Assembly: GCF_023195925.1 (NCBI RefSeq)
Contig: NZ_JALPRE010000001.1
Location: 850,850 to 914,849, forward strand
Length of the DNA: 64,000 nucleotides
DNA from: Aquimarina acroporae
GTDB taxonomy: Bacteria > Bacteroidota > Bacteroidia > Flavobacteriales > Flavobacteriaceae
Direction of reading: 5' to 3'
The notes under the pieces were generated by a model. It saw only the letters and a list, made by a program, of their open reading frames with translations. It was not told where the DNA came from and did no database searches. Shown here in pieces: positions 36,539-46,133 of the stretch (the stretch's first letter is position 1; the number at the start of each line of letters is the position of its first letter). The position numbers and the translations under genes were made by a program.

Positions 36539-36919
36539 ATGAAAGATTTACAAAAAATATGTTGGATATTTATGATTGCACTTTTCTGCATAGGCTGTAG
36601 TAGCAGCGATGATGGTGGTGGCGAACCAGATCCCGATCCAGATCAAAACCCAAACCCTAATAAAACTACAACCTACGAAGCCGATGTTAAAGCTATAGTT
36701 GATCGTGAGTGTATTGAATGCCATACCATTCCTTTGGCGCAAGGAGCTCCGTTCCCAATGAGAAATTATCAGGAAGTCTTAACTGCTGTAGATAGAGATA
36801 TGATACTAAGGGTAACTTCTAACAGTATTAACAATGTAATGCCTCCTGCGGGAAGACTTCCGCAAGAAACCATAGACATTATTTTAGACTGGGAAGCTGA
36901 TGGATTCTTAGAAAGGTAA
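36539..36919 (+). CDS. Mono-haem cytochrome c lipoprotein
   Basis: 126 residues from the ATG at 36539, which places a normal lipoprotein signal (MKDLQKICWIFMIALFCIGC) at the N-terminus; an ATG at 36515 would add eight residues. After an Asp/Pro/Asn-rich linker (GGGEPDPDPDQNPNPN) comes a short c-type cytochrome domain with one CIECH haem-binding motif and a likely distal ligand Met in NNVMPPAGRLP. Likely an outer-membrane or surface electron carrier. No oxidase or other redox gene adjoins it, so its partner is unknown. Confidence 0.85.
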   Translation: MKDLQKICWIFMIALFCIGCSSSDDGGGEPDPDPDQNPNPNKTTTYEADVKAIVDRECIECHTIPLAQGAPFPMRNYQEVLTAVDRDMILRVTSNSINNVMPPAGRLPQETIDIILDWEADGFLER

Positions 36920-36925
36920 AAAGAA

Positions 36926-37276
36926 TCATCTGTTATTTATAGCGTCTTTTCCTTTGTAAAACCGGTTAATCGCCATACTGTTTCTATGGTATACTTTTAC
37001 CAGATAATGTCCTTTCTTTAATGCAGAGACATCTATTTCTCGTTCAAGATGAAGTTTCTTTTGAATTCTGATATAACCAGCTTTATCGATGATCTTCACC
37101 AGGATTACATTTTTATTGGGTAGATTGGTCTTAATCGAAATTGTTCCAGAAGTAGTTTGCGGACTTATTTCAAAAGAAAAAGAAGCGGTATTATTTGTTT
37201 TAAATAAAATGGGGTGATTGGCATTTGTAAAAGTAATTGCTCCTATTAACAAAAAGTAAAGTAAAAATTTTTTCAT
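36926..37276 (-). CDS. Small secreted protein resembling an isolated sorting-domain fold
   Basis: 116 residues: signal peptide (MKKFLLYFLLIGAITFTNA), then about 95 residues of beta-sandwich-like sequence with DVSALKKGHYLVKVYHRN, reminiscent of the C-terminal type IX secretion sorting domain (which usually reads DxSxLxxGxYxVKV) but without a preceding cargo domain. The C-terminal KGKDAINNR does not match the usual KxxVxK end well. It converges with the cytochrome gene (6-base gap). Function unknown. Confidence 0.6.
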   Translation of the reverse strand: MKKFLLYFLLIGAITFTNANHPILFKTNNTASFSFEISPQTTSGTISIKTNLPNKNVILVKIIDKAGYIRIQKKLHLEREIDVSALKKGHYLVKVYHRNSMAINRFYKGKDAINNR

Positions 37277-37392
37277 TTTCTTATTAAGATACTAATTATC
37301 TCAAAAACAAATAGTTAACAAAACTATAAATACATTTTTTTAAAGATTGTTTAAGTATGAAAATAAACAATTTTTAAAGCTAAGATGCTATG

Positions 37393-40300
37393 TTAATCTC
37401 TTATTCTCACAAATTGTAGAAGTTCATTATTACGAGCAGAAATGATATACGAGCCATTTTTTGTTTTTATAGACTTCACATCTTTAACATCACCAGGCAG
37501 GTACAAGCCACTTTCTATTGCTTGTATAGGTTCAAAACTATTGCTTCCGCTCCCTTTTAAAAATAATCCATAAGATGCATCATTACGAGGTGTCTCAACT
37601 TCTGAAGCATATAAATTTCCAGCAATTACGGCATCTAAATTACCATCCCTATCGAAATCTTCTACCAAGATCTGGTTAATTGAAGAAAGTTGAGCAGATG
37701 CAGGTAAATTATGAATTTCAAATTTGTCTCCTTTATTTTCCATATAAACACTGGCAAAAGATTTTACTTGGTAATGTAACGAAGATGATAATGAAGTGCT
37801 TGTATATACATCTATCAATGTCGCTTCAGAAAAGCTTTTGTAATCTTTAAACTTACGTTCAATAGCTGGTATTTGTTCAGATGAACATTGTCTCCCTCTC
37901 ACTGGAAATTGTTTACCTTCATTGTAATAACTCAATACAATATCTTGGGTATTGTTATTATCAAAATCATTGGCATAGATATCAAAAGTTTCTTCCTCTG
38001 AAGCTTGATATTTGTAATTCAACCCATTATTACCAATTAAATAATCGGTATCTCCATCATTGTCAAAATCTCCCTGGGCAATGCTCCACCACCAACCTGT
38101 TGTACCATCTGTAAGACCCATGTCTTCAGAAACTTCTTCAAAACCACCCTTTACGTTCTTGAATACTCGTATTGACATCCATTCTCCCACAACTATGATA
38201 TCTTCCATCCCATCTGCATTAAAATCAGTTATAACAGCACTAGTTGCCATTCCCAGGTTTACAAACTCCTCTGCAATATCTTTGGTAACATCGGAGAATC
38301 TTGGAACACCTTTTTCGCTTTCATTCATCAATATATAGCTACTGGCAGGCAAGGGATACTGCCACGGCACATGGCGCCCAAGTACTAGCAGATCTTGTTT
38401 CCCGTCTTGATTAAAATCGAGAGAATATACTCTAGAACCACTACTTAACACACTTGGTAGCGTATTTTTTGGAGCATTAATAAAATCTCCATTACCTGTA
38501 TTTATGTATAACCTATCTCTTAACATTTCAGAATCTTGCGAAAATTCATTTCCTCCACTCACCACATACAGATCCAAATCCCCGTCTTGATCTGCATCAA
38601 AAAAAAGAGCTCCAGCGTCTTCAAAAGATTTATCGTTCTCCAATACATCAACTGTTATTTTGCTGAAACCATTTTCATCTTGAACAAAAACACCACCCGG
38701 TTGTCCAGATGCTCCACCAACAAAATAATCATCTAGATGATCATTATTTATATCACCGGTTGCTAAAAATGGTCCAAAAGAGGACATTTTGTGAGGTAAT
38801 AAAACTTGTTTTGTGAAATCATTATATCGATTTTCATCATGTTTATATTTAGGAAAAAGAGCGTCATTTTCTGGGGTAAATAGTTTTTCTGCTATTTCTA
38901 CATCTTCTTCCTTCAAAATAGCATCACCATAATTAATTACCAATTTCTGGTTTGCCTTTACATTTGTTAATACCTGTGATTTATGATCAGGCCAAACAAT
39001 TCTCACTTCTTTAATGGTTTGAGTTGGTCCTACTCCAAAATGTAACTCTGGTGCCACCGAAGATTGAAAACCTCTAGACAGAGTAAGCTCTTGCATTTGC
39101 TCCTGGTTTTCGGTCTTGACATATACCCTATTACCCAAACCGAATTTATTGTTGGTGCTTCCTTCGAACTGAAAGGCGACAAAATTGTTTTTTTGGGAAC
39201 TCTTGTTTTCAAAAATTGAGGCATAATCATCGATATTATTGGTAATAATTTCCAAATCACCATCATTATCCAGATCTGCGTATACCACTCCGTTTGAAAA
39301 TCCTTGATATTGAATTCCCCATTCTTCATTTACCTTTTGAAAATTATAATTTCCATCATTTCGAAACATGAAATTATCAATCTTTTCTGATGGTATTTTA
39401 AGGCTTTTTTGAAGTAAACTATCATTCCTATCGGTTGCAATATCAAGTTTCTTAAAATAGTCATTGTTATTTATTTCTCTTCTTGTACCATTTGATATAA
39501 ACAAATCTTTATACCCATCGTTATTGAAATCGGCAAAAAGAGGCCCCCAACTCCAGTCTGTAGAAGAGGTCCCAGTTATTCTCGATACATTAGAAAATTT
39601 AGGGACTCCATTTTCAACAATTCCTGAATTTTCTTGAAGACAGTTATGCATGTATTGGTAATGAAATCCAGAATTAACTGTACTCCAAAATAGTTTTGGG
39701 TTCATACTCGCCATATTCGCTTTTTTTCGTCGATTGGATTGAGCATCCATATCCACCTGAAATATGTCTAGATATCCGTCATTATTATAATCGGCAATAT
39801 CTGCTCCCATTCCAAAAAAAGCAGTATGCGAAGTTGCCTTTTTTACTACCTCGGTAAATGTTCCATTCTTATTATTGATATATAAATAATCTGGAGTACT
39901 AAAATCATTTGAGATATAAATATCTGGCCAGGTATCATTGTTTAAATCTCCAACCGTTGCACTAAGTGTTAGCCCAAAACTTTTAACTCCAGCCTTTTCT
40001 GTTACATCAACGAACTTTCCTCCTTCATTTTTAAACAAATGATCGGTTTCATGGTTTTTAATATTATTCATCTTGTAGGTATAATAGAAATTAGGAGCTG
40101 TAAATTTAGTTGGAGGGTAATTGGCCACATATAAGTCTAGATCTCCATCTTTATCATAATCGAAAAAAGTTCCTTGTACGCTATTTCCAATATCATCAAT
40201 ACCGAACTCTTTACCTTTTTCGGTAAAGGTGTTATCCCCATTATTAATAAACAACTGATTTTGCTTGGGTTCAAACTTTCCCCCCACCGAACAATATATA

Positions 40301-40692
40301 TCCAAAAAACCATCTGCATTTACATCTGCCATGGTCACTCCTGTGTACCAACGTTTATCTCCTGAAACACCAGCTTTTTCGGTAATATCTTCAAATGTAA
40401 GACCTCCTTTATTGAGATATAACTTATTAGACACCTGGTTTCCTGTTAAGTAAATATCTATAAGCCCATCATTATTGATATCTCCTACAGCTACTCCCCC
40501 TCCCATGTATAAATAAGAATATGTAAAATAATTAAGAGAATCATTTTCTGTGAGTATATTCTTAAAATCTATACCTGTTGTTGTATGAGAGAGCTCCTTA
40601 AAAATATTTTCCTGCTTAGATTCTTCCCTGTTTTGAGAGCAACTAATACTAAGGGAAACTATAATTAAAAAAGTTGTTATTTTATATACCAT
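37393..40692 (-). CDS. FG-GAP/VCBS-repeat lipoprotein with ASPIC/UnbV domain
   Basis: 1099 residues from the ATG at 40692 (lipobox SLSISCSQN); a TTG or ATG nine bases earlier is possible. Many FG-GAP-type calcium-binding repeats of the form xGDINNDGxxDIYxT run through both halves (Asp/Asn-rich loops), building likely one or two beta-propellers. An ASPIC/UnbV segment (about 530-600) carries SRGFQSSVAPELHFGVG and VRIVWPDHKSQ. Such proteins commonly accompany SusC/SusD pairs in marine Bacteroidota and are thought to bind glycan or other surface ligands. It follows susD but behind a strong hairpin terminator. Confidence 0.9.
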   Translation of the reverse strand: MVYKITTFLIIVSLSISCSQNREESKQENIFKELSHTTTGIDFKNILTENDSLNYFTYSYLYMGGGVAVGDINNDGLIDIYLTGNQVSNKLYLNKGGLTFEDITEKAGVSGDKRWYTGVTMADVNADGFLDIYCSVGGKFEPKQNQLFINNGDNTFTEKGKEFGIDDIGNSVQGTFFDYDKDGDLDLYVANYPPTKFTAPNFYYTYKMNNIKNHETDHLFKNEGGKFVDVTEKAGVKSFGLTLSATVGDLNNDTWPDIYISNDFSTPDYLYINNKNGTFTEVVKKATSHTAFFGMGADIADYNNDGYLDIFQVDMDAQSNRRKKANMASMNPKLFWSTVNSGFHYQYMHNCLQENSGIVENGVPKFSNVSRITGTSSTDWSWGPLFADFNNDGYKDLFISNGTRREINNNDYFKKLDIATDRNDSLLQKSLKIPSEKIDNFMFRNDGNYNFQKVNEEWGIQYQGFSNGVVYADLDNDGDLEIITNNIDDYASIFENKSSQKNNFVAFQFEGSTNNKFGLGNRVYVKTENQEQMQELTLSRGFQSSVAPELHFGVGPTQTIKEVRIVWPDHKSQVLTNVKANQKLVINYGDAILKEEDVEIAEKLFTPENDALFPKYKHDENRYNDFTKQVLLPHKMSSFGPFLATGDINNDHLDDYFVGGASGQPGGVFVQDENGFSKITVDVLENDKSFEDAGALFFDADQDGDLDLYVVSGGNEFSQDSEMLRDRLYINTGNGDFINAPKNTLPSVLSSGSRVYSLDFNQDGKQDLLVLGRHVPWQYPLPASSYILMNESEKGVPRFSDVTKDIAEEFVNLGMATSAVITDFNADGMEDIIVVGEWMSIRVFKNVKGGFEEVSEDMGLTDGTTGWWWSIAQGDFDNDGDTDYLIGNNGLNYKYQASEEETFDIYANDFDNNNTQDIVLSYYNEGKQFPVRGRQCSSEQIPAIERKFKDYKSFSEATLIDVYTSTSLSSSLHYQVKSFASVYMENKGDKFEIHNLPASAQLSSINQILVEDFDRDGNLDAVIAGNLYASEVETPRNDASYGLFLKGSGSNSFEPIQAIESGLYLPGDVKDVKSIKTKNGSYIISARNNELLQFVRIRD

Positions 40693-40715
40693 TGTGAACA
40701 AAGTTAAGAAAGCAA

Positions 40716-40747
40716 AAAAACAGTATGTAAAACATACTGTTTTTAAG
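40716..40747 (-). terminator. Terminator/attenuator between susD and the FG-GAP gene
   Basis: On the minus strand: stem ACAGTATGT / ACATACTGT (9 bases, extended by A/T pairs) with a 3-base loop, followed by a seven-base U-run. It sits 25 bases after the susD stop and 24 before the next ATG, so it probably lowers expression of the downstream gene relative to susCD. Confidence 0.8.
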
Positions 40748-40769
40748 AAACAATTTAAACTAAAACAAT

Positions 40770-42536
40770 TTAATAACCGTCGTTTTGTTTAATTATACCA
40801 CCACTGACATCAATTACACTTTGAGCGATTGGGTAAACAACGCTTCTTGGGGGAAAGGTTACTCCGCTCAAGTGTGTTCTTTTGGTTCCTTCTACAGTAA
40901 GATAATTGTTTAATACATTGACAGCTTCTCCTCTTCTTACCAAGTCAAAAAACCTGTGTCCTTCAAGAGCTGTCTCAATTCTATACTCATGAGCAACTGC
41001 TTTTATTGCTTGGTCTTGCCCAGTAAACGTACCATAAGTACCAATTACATAATTTGCAGCTGGTGTAGCAGTAGGCTCACCATCCATGTCGAGTTCTCTC
41101 ACAAAATCTTCAGAGTTTGAAGCTCTTGTTCTTATTTGATCTACCAGAGAAGCTCCTAAATCTCCTTCTCCATTCACAGCCATAATTTCGGCTCTCCATA
41201 AAAGAATCTCTGCAAATCGTATAATATTCGTATTGATTGCACTTACTGCTGGAGCCCAGGCACTAGGAGCGTCGATTGCAGCATCATTAAACTGACTTTC
41301 TCTAAAAACAGAAATCTTTTGCAGGTATGGCCCTCCATTGGCCGGATTACGAATCCAGGACTGACCTGGCATAATTCCCCAACCATTGAAATCGATTCCT
41401 CTACGACCTACTTTCCAATCTAATCTTGGGTCTAGCTCGCCAGTGTATGGAGTAAAAGGATCTTCTGCCGGAATACCGTCATCATTAGTAACATCTACAT
41501 CATTAAACGTATCTAACAATGGTAACCCAGAAGCATCTGTTTTATATGCATTTACTAAATTTTGTGAAGGTTGAAAAAACCCACAACACGCGCCTCCAGT
41601 TGTTCCCACCGGTGCTCCCTGAGGAAAATTCAGCGCTTGTCCCCAGTTACCATTATCATCTTGCGAAGCTCCATCACCTACTGTATGTTGTACCGCAAAT
41701 ATGGATTCGCTAGAATTCTTTGTGGCTGCATTAAAATTATCAGAGTATTTAGGGGTAAGACTATAAGGTCCTCCATTAATCACATCATCCAAAATTGGAC
41801 TTGCTGCAGCATAATCCAATTGATACATATGTGCCTTTGCCAAATATGCCTTTGCTACCCAACTGTTTGTTCCTCCCACAAACCTAGACGTTTCAGGAAG
41901 GTTATCGATAGCATATTGAAAATCTGCCTCAATTAAACTCCAGGAATCTACTCCTTCATTGGTTTGTGATTCTGTTATCGTTTCATCTATATACGGAATT
42001 TTACCCCAAATCTTCTTTGCTTCAAAATGATAATGGGCTCTCAAAAACCTACCTTCCGCTTCAAACTGAGCAGCTTCTGCAGCTGTTAAATCTCCAGACT
42101 CCAATCCAGTTTGCGCTCCTCGTATGGCCTCATTACTTCGGGCTACACCCTCAAAAATAGCATTCCATAGAAATCCATAGTAACTATTTTCGGTAGCTAA
42201 GGCAGCATACATTTCAACATTATCGATACTTCCCTGGTCTCCTGGGTCACTTCCTTTATAGGCATTATCTGAAGCCACTTCTCCATAAATCCAATGAGAA
42301 GGGTCAGATCTCCATGGATCTGATGTAGATACATTCAAATCTAACATCCCATAGGCTGCGGTTAACTGAGAGCTTACCCAACTACTATCAAAAACAATAA
42401 CATCTTCACTTAGCTGACCTTGTAACGGGATTTCTAATTCATCTTTACACGACTGAAATAGTACTCCAGCCATTATGAAAAAACCAAAAATCAATGATAC
42501 CCTTTTGGTTCTTAAAAATTTATATATGTTGATCAT
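40770..42536 (-). CDS. SusD/RagB-type glycan-binding lipoprotein
   Basis: 588 residues. Signal peptide with lipobox LFQSCKDE. TPR-like helices: FLRAHYHFEAKKIWGKIPYI and the KAYLAKAHMYQLDYAAA repeat. C-terminal SusD signature: RFAEILLWRAEIMAVNGE, EYRIETALEGHRFFDLVRRGEA and PIAQSVID. It caps the SusC channel at the cell surface and binds the substrate. Starts 11 bases after the SusC stop, the obligatory SusC/SusD pair. No direct clue to the glycan. Confidence 0.95.
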   Translation of the reverse strand: MINIYKFLRTKRVSLIFGFFIMAGVLFQSCKDELEIPLQGQLSEDVIVFDSSWVSSQLTAAYGMLDLNVSTSDPWRSDPSHWIYGEVASDNAYKGSDPGDQGSIDNVEMYAALATENSYYGFLWNAIFEGVARSNEAIRGAQTGLESGDLTAAEAAQFEAEGRFLRAHYHFEAKKIWGKIPYIDETITESQTNEGVDSWSLIEADFQYAIDNLPETSRFVGGTNSWVAKAYLAKAHMYQLDYAAASPILDDVINGGPYSLTPKYSDNFNAATKNSSESIFAVQHTVGDGASQDDNGNWGQALNFPQGAPVGTTGGACCGFFQPSQNLVNAYKTDASGLPLLDTFNDVDVTNDDGIPAEDPFTPYTGELDPRLDWKVGRRGIDFNGWGIMPGQSWIRNPANGGPYLQKISVFRESQFNDAAIDAPSAWAPAVSAINTNIIRFAEILLWRAEIMAVNGEGDLGASLVDQIRTRASNSEDFVRELDMDGEPTATPAANYVIGTYGTFTGQDQAIKAVAHEYRIETALEGHRFFDLVRRGEAVNVLNNYLTVEGTKRTHLSGVTFPPRSVVYPIAQSVIDVSGGIIKQNDGY

Positions 42537-42547
42537 TGCGATTTTTT

Positions 42548-45500
42548 TTAAAATGAAACGTTTACTCCCATATTCACAGAACGTGAAACCGGGTATGCAC
42601 CTCTATCTACACCTATTTCCAGGTTTGCCTGTTGTTGATTGGTGTAATTTGATAGATTAATCTCAGGGTCTAAACCACTATAATCGGTAATCGTTAAAAG
42701 GTTTTTTCCTTGCAAAAAGATTCTTACTTTATCTAGTTTCAACTTGGAACTAATTTTTTCGCCCAGAGTGTACCCGATAACAATATTTTTTAGTCTCACA
42801 TAAGAACCATCTTCTATATAATATGAAGATCCTACAGATTCATCACCACTCAAAGTAAAGGCTGGAAGCGTTCCATTGGTATTGGTAGGTGTCCATGAGT
42901 TTTCTATATAGTCTATACTTCTAGCGCCTTCAAAATTTGAAAAATCTGTCCAAAACTTGGTCAAATTATAGATGTCATTTCCTTGAGATCCTTGAAATAG
43001 CATAGAAACATCAAAATTCTTGTATGATGCATCAAAATTTATCCCATAAGTAAAATCTGGATGAGGATTTCCTATAATATCTCTCGCATCTCCTGTAATT
43101 ATGGCTCTTCCCGTATTAGGGTCGATTCCTTCCCAGGTAAAACCTACGAAAGAAGATATGGGTTCTCCTGCTCTGGTATTGGTGGTTTCAAATACCGTTT
43201 GAGATCCAAGGGTCGGATTTGCAATAACCTGATCCAGATTATTTTCATCTAGGAAATCTACTTCATTTTTATAATGAGAAACGTTAACTCCTATCGAGTA
43301 TTCGAAACCACCTCCAGTATTATTAGAATAGGTAAGTCCTAAATCGAACCCTCTATTTGTCATTTGTCCAAAATTCCTGAATATAGACCCAATTGTATTT
43401 CCAAATACGGTAGGATCTACTGGAACAGCCAATAACATATCCTTTGTTTCTGCATTATATACATCTAGATTAACTCCTAATACATTATTGAACAAAGAAG
43501 CAGAAACACCAAAATTAGTAGTAGTTGTGGTTTCCCATGTTAAATTAGGATCACCTATGTTTGATAAGAAAAACCCTGTTTCTCCATTGTAATTGTAAAA
43601 ATTCAAATTGGAAGCAAACGAGGTAACCCCTCTAAATGCTGGAATAGAGTTGTTTCCAACTTGTCCCCAGCTAAACTTAAACAATAGGTTATTTACTATA
43701 TCAGAATCTTCAAGAAAGCTCTCTCCAGATAATCTCCATCCCACACTAAATGCAGGAAAAATAGCATCTTGGTTCCCTCCTTCAAATAAAGAAGATTGAT
43801 CTTGTCTAACAGTAGCGCTTACCAAATACTTATCGTCGTAGGCGTAATCAACTTTTCCAAAAACCGAAAAACTCGAAGATTTAGACTGACCACTACCTAC
43901 TGTTTGGGTTCCTGTACCTGCACTTAAGAATGTAAAATCGGTAGTATCCTGCAAAAAGTCAGTAATTTGAGCAAAAAACTGTTTAAAACTATTCTTTTTA
44001 AATTCGGTTCCTACAAAAGCATCTACATTATGTACTCCACCAAATACTTTTTTATACTGAAGAATATTATACCAGTTTGTATTGATAATATCTGTAGAAG
44101 TTTCTCTTAACAAATTCACCTGTCTTGCTGCTGCATTTTCAAAATCTACAGGTCTAAAGAACCTAAACTTAGAGCTTGTCATATCTGCAGTAAATGTTGA
44201 TCGCAATGATAGATCTTCGGTAATATCTACTTCTGCATACACCGATCCCAAAGCACGTATTGTCTCTGTAGGGTTATTGGCATTTCTGTCTGCCTGACCA
44301 ATAGGATTTGATGCATTACCAACCCCACCAATACCTGCAGTTCCTGCATAATTTCCACGAATATCAAAAACTGGAATCAATGGGTTACTTCTGAAAAGAG
44401 AAGCTATTTGCCCTTCATTATCCTGATTACGAGAGCTCCCAACAGGATCAAGAATTCCTATACGCTCAGAGTATGAAACATTTACAGACTCTCCTAATCT
44501 AAATTTACTAGTTACATCAAACTCTGAATTTACCCTAAGATTATATCTCTCAAAACTAGTTGCTCTTCCTACACCTTCCTGATCTAAAAGTCCTAAGCCG
44601 ATATACAATTTAGAATTTTCGCCTCCTCCATTTACAGAAATATTATGCTGTTGTACAAAGGCAGCATCAAAAAAAGCATCGAACCAATCTGTTCCTGCTT
44701 TATTTGCTCTTGTAATTCTATTATTCGGAAAACTATATGCACTTTCATCAATAGTTCCTGATACTCCCTGCGGTAATATATAGTCTGGTAATACAGGAGA
44801 AGCCCCAGAACCATATTGCGGATGGTCAAGAGCTAGCCCATCATTGGTTAACGCCTGCCATCTCGCATCTGCTATTTGTTGCGGAGTTGCAAATTCGGGA
44901 AATACAGATTTTGGTATAAAATCAATTCCAGTTAGTACATTGTAGTTAAAAGATACTTTGTTATTTCTATTCCCGTTTTTTGTAGTAATTACGATAACAC
45001 CATTTGCCGCTCCAATTCCATAGATAGAAGCCGCAGCTGCATCTTTAAGCACTTGAATAGACTTTATATCATTTGGATTGAGATCATTAAGCCCTTGTCC
45101 TGTTTGTACGCCATCAATAACATATAAAGGGTCATTACCATTAATTGTACCGTATCCACGAATACGCACTGCAGAATTTCCTCCAGGTCCACCTTCAACC
45201 CCTACGGTAACTCCCGCAGCCTGTCCCTGTAAAGCTTGTTCTAAACTTGCCGGGGTAGTAGCCGCTATAGCGTCAGACTCAACAACGGTTACAGAGCCTG
45301 TAATGTTTCTGGTACTTTGTGTTGTATATCCCGTTACTATTACCTCACTTAATTCACTTGCATCCTCTATAAGTTGTATGTCGATTTTATCCTGACCAGA
45401 ATATACTACCTCTTTACTTACGAATCCTACATAAGAAAACACCAGTGTTTCTTCATCTGAAATCTCTAAAGAATATTTACCATCGAAATCTGTTTGAGTA

Positions 45501-46000
45501 CCTCTTGAAGTTCCTTTTACAATAACACTTGTACCCGGCAACGGAGCTCCATCTGAGGCTAAAACCGTTCCTGAAATAATAGTTTGAACTGGTTTTAACA
45601 ATATCGCTTTTGTCTGTGGTTGTTTTTGCTTTTTAGACTTCGAGATTACAATTTGTCTATCCAAAATCTTATAGGTCAGATCTGTTTTTATAAGAGCTAT
45701 ATCTAAAATCTCGTTAACTGTAGATTGTTTTAGATTTAGATTAACCTTTCGATTGGTATTAAGGATATCGTCTTTATAGAAAAAGATGAATTCACTTTGC
45801 GCGTGAATCTGATCAAATAGCTCTTCTAAAGTTCCATTTTCTACTTTGATATCTAGTTTTGTTTGTGAATAAGAATGATATGCATATGCACTTGATAGCC
45901 CCAGACACAAGAATAAAATAAAAACCCTCATAATGGTTAATAAAAAATTGTATGCCCTCTTTTTGTATAAAAAAGAGTGACAGTTAGCTTTTTTATTCAT
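42548..46000 (-). CDS. SusC/RagA TonB-dependent receptor with STN domain
   Basis: 1150 residues. After a signal region (RVFILFLCLGLSSAYA) comes a secretin/TonB short N-terminal (STN) domain (about 48-125, GTLEELFDQIHAQSEFIFFY), a CarboxypepD_reg-like beta-sandwich (GTVLASDGAPLPGTSVIVKG), the TonB-box region SEVIVTGY, the plug (about 225-340, IRGYGTINGNDPLYVIDGVQ) and the 22-strand barrel. The STN domain is the part that talks to FecR, so this receptor both imports glycan and signals. Long 133-base gap to fecR contains two hairpins. Confidence 0.95.
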   Translation of the reverse strand: MNKKANCHSFLYKKRAYNFLLTIMRVFILFLCLGLSSAYAYHSYSQTKLDIKVENGTLEELFDQIHAQSEFIFFYKDDILNTNRKVNLNLKQSTVNEILDIALIKTDLTYKILDRQIVISKSKKQKQPQTKAILLKPVQTIISGTVLASDGAPLPGTSVIVKGTSRGTQTDFDGKYSLEISDEETLVFSYVGFVSKEVVYSGQDKIDIQLIEDASELSEVIVTGYTTQSTRNITGSVTVVESDAIAATTPASLEQALQGQAAGVTVGVEGGPGGNSAVRIRGYGTINGNDPLYVIDGVQTGQGLNDLNPNDIKSIQVLKDAAAASIYGIGAANGVIVITTKNGNRNNKVSFNYNVLTGIDFIPKSVFPEFATPQQIADARWQALTNDGLALDHPQYGSGASPVLPDYILPQGVSGTIDESAYSFPNNRITRANKAGTDWFDAFFDAAFVQQHNISVNGGGENSKLYIGLGLLDQEGVGRATSFERYNLRVNSEFDVTSKFRLGESVNVSYSERIGILDPVGSSRNQDNEGQIASLFRSNPLIPVFDIRGNYAGTAGIGGVGNASNPIGQADRNANNPTETIRALGSVYAEVDITEDLSLRSTFTADMTSSKFRFFRPVDFENAAARQVNLLRETSTDIINTNWYNILQYKKVFGGVHNVDAFVGTEFKKNSFKQFFAQITDFLQDTTDFTFLSAGTGTQTVGSGQSKSSSFSVFGKVDYAYDDKYLVSATVRQDQSSLFEGGNQDAIFPAFSVGWRLSGESFLEDSDIVNNLLFKFSWGQVGNNSIPAFRGVTSFASNLNFYNYNGETGFFLSNIGDPNLTWETTTTTNFGVSASLFNNVLGVNLDVYNAETKDMLLAVPVDPTVFGNTIGSIFRNFGQMTNRGFDLGLTYSNNTGGGFEYSIGVNVSHYKNEVDFLDENNLDQVIANPTLGSQTVFETTNTRAGEPISSFVGFTWEGIDPNTGRAIITGDARDIIGNPHPDFTYGINFDASYKNFDVSMLFQGSQGNDIYNLTKFWTDFSNFEGARSIDYIENSWTPTNTNGTLPAFTLSGDESVGSSYYIEDGSYVRLKNIVIGYTLGEKISSKLKLDKVRIFLQGKNLLTITDYSGLDPEINLSNYTNQQQANLEIGVDRGAYPVSRSVNMGVNVSF

Positions 46001-46022
46001 AATTTTGCTTTTTACGTGTTAA

Positions 46023-46041
46023 GTATTGCACGATGCAATAC
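46023..46041. repeat. Perfect short hairpin in fecR-susC spacer
   Basis: GTATTGCA / TGCAATAC arms (8 bases, perfect) with a 3-base loop, 23 bases upstream of the SusC start. It lies in the susC leader and could form in the mRNA. Confidence 0.6.
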
Positions 46042-46050
46042 GATGACTTG

Positions 46051-46085
46051 AGTCAGAAAATGTTGCCGCATTTTCTGACTTTTTT
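46051..46085 (+). terminator. Strong hairpin, terminator-like on the plus strand, inside fecR-susC spacer
   Basis: Perfect 12-base stem AGTCAGAAAATG / CATTTTCTGACT with a 6-base loop, followed by a T-run on the plus strand only. In the sense direction (minus) it has no U-run, so it should stop antisense transcripts rather than the operon; in the sense RNA it may mark a processing or stability element. Confidence 0.65.
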
Positions 46086-46133
46086 ATAGAATAAATAGAA
46101 GGTGGTTTTTTGTTACTTCATATGATTTGTGTT

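Noticed and set aside
41571..41936. 121-codon plus-strand frame opposite susD
   Set aside because: Shadow frame; Cys/Arg/Ile-rich, no start signal, SusD is certain on the other strand.
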